Part shown: positions 57,901-64,000 of the stretch, in pieces
How the letters are laid out: each line of letters starts with the position of its first letter
How positions within the stretch are numbered: position 1 is the first letter of the stretch
Assembly: GCA_963942565.1 (NCBI GenBank)
Contig: OZ012697.1
Span: 13,563,383-13,627,382 of the forward strand
Source: Maea johnstoni
Taxonomy: Eukaryota; Annelida; Polychaeta; Spionida; Magelonidae
DNA: 64,000 nucleotides
Direction of reading: 5' to 3'
Translations under genes and position numbers: made by a program
The notes under the pieces: model-generated
What the model was told of the DNA's origin: nothing
The model's database searches: none
Seen by the model: the letters and a program-made list of their open reading frames with translations, nothing else

Positions 57901-60884
57901 TTAGGTAATAATATTTTATGGCCACATGTCCTATTCATTTCAATAAAGATACACATGTATACAATAACCATTCATTTGAACAGTTACTGTTGACTGTGTT
58001 AAGTAAATCAGTGTGGTTCTGCCTGATTGCATACACAAAAATTTCTGTAGTACAAAATTAAGCTCTGAAAGCAATGGCTTATTTCAAATTATTTAAAGTA
58101 TATTTATTTAATTTAAAGGCTTCTGCTGTATTTATGTCACTATTTTTAATTTTTTACATTGGTGTATTTTCAGACTAACCATAGTGCTCAATAGTTCTAA
58201 AATGATCAGAGAAGCATTCGTCAAGGAAGGGAAAACATTTGCGGGACGACCACGTCCTTGGGTCATGGAACTAATGGGTGTGAGAGAAGGTAAGGAAATA
58301 CCAATTGCGGTTCTTAATTTGCTCAGAATATGGCATTGGAACTGAAAGTTTATTACTTGCATGAAAATCTTAAATTCTCAATGATTGAAAACATTTATTA
58401 CAACTTAAGTTGGAGGTGCAGAAAGAAAACAAACATCCTCTCTAGGATGAGGAGTACTTGGTATAAGACTGGTCAAAACTATGGTGCTCACTGCTGAAAG
58501 AGAAATAAAATTCTTATGTAGGACTAGTAAATTGCTAAGCTCTTCTAAAATACCATATCCAACAACTGTCTGTAAGGTAGTGGTGGGACAAGTAATCGGA
58601 AGCTCGAGCTTTCGGTCGCTGAGGCCTCCGATCCGAGTGCTCGAGTCCAAAAATTGATCGCTCCGAAATTATGAGCTGATGGCATTTTGATAGCAACGCA
58701 TGCTTCTGATGCATGTATGGCCTAGCGATGGCCAAAATGTCCAAATTTGCACCAGATGTTTTTTCCTAAGTCTCCTTGTCAGATGCGTATTACGCCATTG
58801 TCTGATGCACCGATTTCAATGCCGCGGTACACCATATGTGTGCCGGCGTATGCCGCGGTGCAATTTTGTTTTAAATCGTCCGCCTTGATATCTTGTCAAT
58901 GTGGTCGTAAAACTCAATATTGACTCAAATTTTGGTCTCTAGATTTGCCGAGCGCTCAAGTTCATGTTTTTGGGCTTAGTCCCAGCACTACTGTACGGAA
59001 GGATTTTTTCGATCAATTCAAGAAGCTCTATTTTCTAGAAGCACGAGTTATTTCATTTTTAAGCTGCCAATGAAAGGAATACTCTCTATGTACAAATATA
59101 ATAACCTTTTATCAAAAACAAATCTTTAAGTTCTTAACATCTTGAATTCATTCTCTCGGCATGCTTAAAACTGGTTTACAAGTTAACCTATTTAACACAG
59201 ATTCAATCACCCTCTTTTAATTTCGTTGATAAGTCTACCATGCTATGGTGTACTTTTATTTGCTATTCTATAATATTGTATCCATTTCTTTTCAGTTATA
59301 AACAATAGCACTTACTCAGATGAGTGGAAAACAGAGAAAAAGTTATTCCTCAAAGCTATGCGATCTTTTGGCTATGGATCTTCCACATTAGACGGAAAGC
59401 TCCAATTTGAAGTAGACAACCTAGTGAGGAAACTTGAAGAAACAAAGGGGGATGCTGTTGATATGCGTCAGTTTCTCCCAAACATGATGGCAAACGTGAC
59501 ATTTTCAATTCTTATCAATGAATCTTATGAATATGAGGACCCAGAGTTACTATCAAAGCTAGAATTAATCAGAAAATGGCAGAAAGGTGTTGCTGCAGCC
59601 AATCCATTAGACCTGTTTCCATGGTTACGATTTCTGCCCTGGCCTCCATTGAAGAGATTGAGGACCGTGAAAGAGGAGATTACAGCCATGTATGGTGCTC
59701 ATGTGCGAGAACACAAGGCTACATTTGACGAGAATAATCTACGCGATATGGTGGATGTGTACATCAAGGAGAAAGGGATTGATTGTAATGATGATGAGAT
59801 AGTGGGCATGTTCTTCAGCATAGTAGGGGATTCCATAGACTCCTTATCCGAAGCCATGGTTTGGATGATACTCGCAATGGCACACAGCCCTGCGGTACAG
59901 GATAAACTTTTCACAGAAATCTCTGACTTCATAGGTACTTCTAAGACCATAAGCAGTGCGAATATTGCCAGTATGCCGTATGCCGAGGCATGTATCTTGG
60001 AGACGCTGAGATATGCCTCTTTTATTCCAGTGAGTGAGGCACACTTAGCAATGGAGGACTCTGTGCTAGGTGGTTACGATATTCCTAAAGGCTCAGTGGT
60101 ACTGGCTAACATTCATGCGGCTCATTTCGAGACGGAAGCCTGGGAAGACCCTGATGACTTCAGACCTGAACGATTCATTGATGAAGATGACAGTATCAAG
60201 AGAGATCCAAGCTTTGTGCCGTTCTCTTTAGGTATGGTTATGAAGTTTCAAGTGTTGAAGGTGCTGCCACAATGGCTAGGTGAAGGCGCCATGCTAAGTC
60301 CTAGCCATGGATTTTTAAACTGTTTCCAAATGCATTGTCTAATATTTTGCCTGCGCAGATTTCTTACTCAACCATCTTCATATGTAAATACGCCTAAAAG
60401 TCCTTTCTACAGTAACACTAAAGGTATTTTCTAAGAAAATTATGTGAAAAGAACAAAAGAATTAGCCGGCTCTGAAAGCCATGTCAGGAGTATCACCATG
60501 GATTTATTTTGTATTCAAACTTTTTGAAAGAATTGTTGGTTCATGGTTTTTTTCTTGAAATATTTCCCAAAAAATGTATTGTTATGGAAGATTTTCTAAA
60601 AATAGTTGGATGTTTTTTTAATTTTTTATTCTTCATGTATGAATGGGTTAAAAACTGTCAGGGTCTTCAAATTTAACAAAAAATGCTCTCTTTATTTTTC
60701 AGGTAGGCGTATATGCCCTGGGGAGCAACTATCCATGAAGGCCATGTACTTGTTACTCGTGAAGCTAGTTCAGACATTCACCATTGACTTTCCTGATGGC
60801 GAGCCAGGCCCAGGCCTGAAGCCTCAGAGAGTTTACGGGTGCAGAATGGCTTCTGAGTTCAAGGTCAGCCTCCTGCCGAGGTAA
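51939..60884 (+). CDS. Cytochrome P450, CYP2 clan, microsomal; four coding exons
   Basis: Exons 51939-52186, 58174-58289, 59296-60231 and 60703-60884 join in phase to 493 codons, the usual P450 length. Order of parts: hydrophobic membrane anchor (LSMLIFFGASAICGYLLAVL), proline hinge (IPPGPWSWPLVGSI), helix-C region (YSDEWKTEKKLFLKAM), I-helix (about residues 293-312), E357-T-L-R360 of the ExxR motif, FRPERF, and the haem signature FSLGRRICPG with C438 as the thiolate ligand, which is split by the last intron. It would be a haem monooxygenase of the endoplasmic reticulum; substrate unknown. Odd points: the I-helix oxygen-activation motif reads D300-S-I-D303-S instead of the usual (A/G)-G-x-(D/E)-T, and one 936-nt exon covers most of the protein, unlike the many-exon CYP2 genes of vertebrates. 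Intron 1 (about 6 kb) contains a LINE fragment and several small elements. Confidence 0.92.
52230..52300. repeat. GC-rich imperfect hairpin at the possible LINE 3' end
   Basis: GAGAGGAGTGTCGCCCGAGG and its near-complement CCCTCGGGTGACACTCCTCTC flank a short GCGTAG loop. On the minus strand it lies downstream of the LINE coding part, after pyrimidine-rich DNA, so it may be a 3' terminal stem-loop of that element (inference). Confidence 0.5.
52835..54105 (-). mobile_element. 5'-truncated non-LTR retrotransposon (LINE), C-terminal RT part and tail
   Basis: Read on the minus strand, the fragment starts inside the RT catalytic block (DMVVMG, the end of a YADD-type motif), goes on with EWKMQFNSSKSKVVNIGK and EYKYLGIWFSGVKGMF, then IERQVGRWAIGG and LENRVMEKKLVFAGRV, and ends with a Cys/His motif C-x2-C-x8-H-x4-C (CQKCTEGEVENEQHVVLKC). 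These are features of the C-terminal half of LINE ORF2 proteins. The reading frame is broken between about 53691 and 53774 and again near 53450, so it is dead. Typical 5' truncation; it sits antisense in P450 intron 1. Confidence 0.8.
53003..53019. repeat. Homopolymeric C run
   Basis: 17 C bases inside the LINE fragment (G run on its coding strand), in the region after the Cys/His motif. Confidence 0.9.
54960..55190 (+). mobile_element. tRNA-derived SINE
   Basis: Box A-like TGGCCTAGTGGTTATGATGC and box B-like GAGGTCGCAGGATCC, then CATGGTGGCCTGGTTGCTAT and GCGGCATTGTGGAGGGC. A second copy is at 39715-39850. Confidence 0.7.
55490..55862. repeat. Member of the 'GATACGATACCAAATA' repeat family
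   Basis: Starts GTTTGATACGATACCAAATA and ends CTCTTGTTCACATTTGA. Similar GGNACC/GATAC-rich copies are at about 5215-5520, 7425-7660, 15182-15370, 17230-17500, 24048-24290, 37050-37315, 44500-44560 and 46850-46940. Full structure not resolved. Confidence 0.5.
56190..56450. mobile_element. Second, shorter copy of the GACTATAGTCTGTC foldback
   Basis: Shares GAGCAAAATCAACATTTTGC, CAAACCCGAACGTTTTGTCA and TCCGACAGACTATAGCCCT with the element at 50352-50880; its left outer arm is missing. In P450 intron 1. Confidence 0.72.
57625..57900. mobile_element. MITE with GGCCACTCCAATTT inverted ends
   Basis: Ends GGCCACTCCAATTTATTTAC and AAGTAATTAAATTGGAGTGGCC are inverted; TTA flanks both. Contains two copies of a T-run plus GGAGTCTGACAG. 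Confidence 0.72.
58578..58990. mobile_element. hAT-like MITE with 8-bp target duplication
   Basis: Ends TAGTGGTGGGAC and GTCCCAGCACTA; flanks CTGTAAGG (58570-58577) and CTGTACGG (58991-58998) match at 7 of 8. Sits in P450 intron 2. Confidence 0.8.
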
Positions 60885-61915
60885 TCCTGGACAACGAGTT
60901 ACCAGACACAATTTATAGGACAACACACCAAAGTCAGCATAAAGAATGCAATGGACACTTTGATTCTTTGATGATTTGGTGAATTTATGTTAAATGTTTG
61001 TACTGTGTGAATGAGCTGATTGCTGTGTATGTGTAAATGATACATGGATGCAGATTGTACCATATTTTTCTTTCTTTCTCAAATCCCTTCTCCACTTTCT
61101 GGAGTCCTGGCAGTCTCAGCTGTCAGGTTGGGCGCATCTATAGTCCATGCGTTCCTTTATTGCCTCTGTTGCCCGCCTCACATGGTTGTACTATGTGAAT
61201 GAGCAGATTGTTGTGTATGTGTGAGTGATGCATGGAAATACTGTGTACCATGTGATTGTACTGCGTAAATATGTTTATTGTTGTGTATGTGTGAATGATG
61301 CTTGATTTCAATTTGTACCATATGTTTGTACTGTGTGAATGAGCTATTTATTGTGTATGTTTAAATGATGCATGAATACAATTTGCATTTTGAAGTGGAG
61401 CATTGAGTAATGTCTAATTCACAAAAACCATGTACTGATATATGTATAGACAAATGTAAATGTGGCTTTGTTGATGCTCTTTGGAAATTTGCTGTATTCT
61501 GTTGATCAGTTGAGTGTTAATGAATGTCTTTTTTGGCCTCTGTTTGATAGTTGTGTAACCATGCTTATTTTCTGAATGAAAGTAAAAGACTGTAATGTGA
61601 AGTGAAGGTGTTTATATATGAGATAAAGGGCAATATAGTTATGCTATGCTAGGGTTATTCTGTTTAAATTAGCTGTTAGGTCTACTTTATTTGCATTATG
61701 TTTTTAATGGGTGGTTTTACAGGAACCTGTATACAAAAGCTTATTTTGGTCATGACATGGTTATTGGTTTACTTTTGGTTTGAATATTAAATGTTATTTT
61801 ACTGCTTTTTGAGGGTCTTAGTAATAGGCATACTTGCATGATTTATTCCTAGATTGACTGTTGAAAAACATGTAATCTTAATATAGAATGTTGAATAAAC
61901 AATTAAAACTAAGAT
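60885..61915 (+). other. Probable 3' UTR of the P450 gene with a tandem repeat
   Basis: The stop is followed by about 1 kb ending near a canonical AATAAA (61894-61899). Within it about four diverged copies of a 55-75-bp unit (GTGTGAATGAG, TTGTGTATGTGTGAATGATG, ATTTGTACCAT) lie at about 60995-61390. The transcript end is inferred from the poly(A) signal. Confidence 0.55.
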
Positions 61916-64000
61916 TGTTGTTCTGGATCTCTTCTTGTATATCCTTTCAGTGTTCAGGAATTTCTACTTGCAAGTTGGTTCAATATTAGAACTTCTTCAG
62001 TCAGAAAAATATAAATGAAGTGAAACTTTATGATTGATATTGATTGTTTCCATATTGGAGAGCCTTCTTTCCAAAAATAATTCCCAAAATGGCTTGGATA
62101 TCATATTAAATCACCTGTGGTGCTATCTTTTGTTCTAACTTGCCATTATAGTTCAGGAATAAAGAGTGAACTCTCTAACATCTGAACTCGATTCTCTACA
62201 CAACTTAGGCCATATACTTTGCGGAAAGTCAATTTTATCAGAATGTGTTATTGTTTATGCTTATTAAAGAGAAATCTGGTATGAAGATTATTGATAATAC
62301 ACCAATGCCATCTGTATCGAAAATTTTCAGGGTTTTTATCATGAAAATCCAGTTGAGGAAGCCACCTGAACTGAAGGACATTGAGATACAAGATTTACTT
62401 CTATGTGAACCCGACCATATTGAATCACTTGCACTACATATTGTCAAGTTATAAATACACAAAGAAAACTTCCCTGCATTTGACGATTTTCATTCTTAAA
62501 CAGTGCACTGCAGGCCTGGTGTGATAAATGTGAACCAGTTAGGCCACTGGCTATATTGAACATTTGGTACCTCCCTGGTAAAGGAAAAACTTCAATACAG
62601 AAAATACAAATGACAGCCTAGAAATCTAGGCTACATATTGCTAATCCTTGCATTAACACACCGGAGCGACATGGGATCACATCTTGTTGTGCAGGGTCAT
62701 CACAGGATGTGATCCTACAGTGCTCTGGAAAATCTTCGGGACAAGCATACACTTAAAGTACACAGTACAGAGGCTCCACAACAATACAAGAGAATGCATG
62801 ATTGCTTCTTGTACGACATTCACAAGAAAGCACAGGATGAGAAAGTAATTAAGATAATAATGATGATGAGAATGTGAGTATAGTACCATCATGGATGAAA
62901 AACCCCAAGTTTAATACAAATTATGGTAATAATTGAAATAACAATAATAATGATAATAATAACAACTGCACCAATAATGATAATGATAACAATAGAAATA
63001 ATAACAAAAATAAAAGTATTAAAAGGCTAAAATAAATATCTTATATGATAGTTACAATTATGATAGAAAATATAGCCATGTGATGAAAATTAAATGGTTA
63101 GGATAATGATAAAATGACTATAATGAAAATTTTGATAGAATAATGGTAATATCATTTGATCACACAGATGGTTTAGGTCTTACTTGTTGCATATGCTTCT
63201 CACTGAAACTAGTTACTTGTACTGAGTTAAAGAAACTTCTTAATGGTTAAACTAGAGAAACGAGCCATGAGAGAACATGTAATGATAGTTTACCAGAAAA
63301 AAGAGCCAGGCACCTGTCATGGATTAAAAGTTTACCTCCCTCTGTGGAGAGACGATAAATAAAGGCTTTAGCTACCCTCCCTCTGTAGCGGAATGGTAAA
63401 AAGGCTTTTATTTATCCTCCCTCTGGAGTGGTCAGGTAAAAATTAAGTTTTATTTATCTTCCCTCTGAAGTGATTGGGTAAAGAAGTTATAATTCCCCTC
63501 CCTTTGTCGCATTTGTAGGAGGGTAAAAAATTCTCTTTCAAATCTGCACCATGGTACTTCACAAAATATTGGATGGAAAGTTTTGGTTCAGTTATTTGAT
63601 ATTCTCCATGAGATGTTTAGCAATGTTTACATTTAAAAGATACCAACACAATCACCAGGCCTTTTTGGCTGCTACTGACATTAATGAGGGTTTCAACGGG
63701 TGGAGGCAGGCATGTTCCATTGGTCTGTGTTTTAAAGGAAAATTCCACCATGAATAAAACTTACGCCCAACTAGTTTCTTGGGGTATTCTCTACTTAAAC
63801 CAAGTTTCCACCATTGCCAACCTTCATACAAGACATATTGCTGTTTAAACACATCTTAACACACACAAAATGGAGGTACTGGGAGCGGCCATTTTTGTCT
63901 ATTAGTAGGTTATCTCAGGCTGCTTGGTACTCAGCTCATATGCCATTTGCAGTAATGCACCAGTCAATTGAATCCCTGGAAGGGGGGGGGCCGGGAAACA
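61916..64000. other. Downstream intergenic region
   Basis: No gene recognised. It holds an AAT/GAT-rich simple stretch (62940-63150), a four-copy tandem repeat (63330-63520) and, at the very end, a run of nine G. A 69-codon frame at 62245-62454 has no recognisable features. Confidence 0.4.
63330..63520. repeat. Tandem repeat (CCTCCCTCTGTGGAG), about four units
   Basis: Units of about 50-60 bases share CCTCCCTCTG, then GTAAAAA and TTTATTTAT. Confidence 0.75.

Noticed and set aside
60234-60434. Read-through extension of P450 exon 3
   Set aside because: It would lose the haem cysteine; the GTATGG donor after FSLG and the next exon restore the motif.

Overview
This is nuclear DNA of an invertebrate animal. 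The genes are split by many GT-AG introns, the DNA is AT-rich, and it is full of microsatellites, minisatellites and small terminal-inverted-repeat (MITE-like) elements. I cannot fix the species. A brambleberry-type nuclear fusion gene, an SLC49A4 transporter and a mitochondrial class I fumarase together would suit a marine invertebrate such as an echinoderm, amphioxus, hemichordate or spiralian.

Four protein genes could be assembled exon by exon with consistent splice phases (one unresolved join). (1) 2621-11659, minus: class I (iron-sulfur, FumA-type) fumarate hydratase, 12 coding exons, 571 codons, with a mitochondrial-type leader. (2) 13641-24464, plus: brambleberry (Bmb/Kar5/GEX1-type nuclear membrane fusion protein), 12 coding exons, 702 codons. 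(3) 31100-51240, minus: SLC49A4/DIRC2-type lysosomal MFS transporter, about 484 codons, with three tandem alternative copies of one exon. (4) 51939-60884, plus: a CYP2-clan cytochrome P450, four coding exons, 493 codons, with an unusual I-helix; its first intron holds a 5'-truncated LINE. Genes 1/2 and 3/4 are head-to-head pairs; 2/3 are tail-to-tail across about 6.6 kb of repeats.

The most striking pattern is repeated local duplication at exon edges. In SLC49A4 a 115-nt exon exists in three tandem copies; because 115 is not a multiple of three, only one copy can be used per mRNA. Tandem arrays next to SLC49A4 exons 9 and 10 carry copies of their splice sites, and a 64-bp minisatellite resembles the end of its last exon. 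In brambleberry, exon 3 is preceded by an array of its own acceptor and first codons and followed by a copy of its second half; exon 9 also has an upstream copy. The brambleberry stop codon lies in the terminal repeat of a MITE.

The rest is mainly introns and intergenic DNA made of about ten recurring short element families, tRNA-derived SINEs, long foldback elements, homopolymeric C/G runs and simple repeats. No CRISPR array, operon or virus-like element was recognised.
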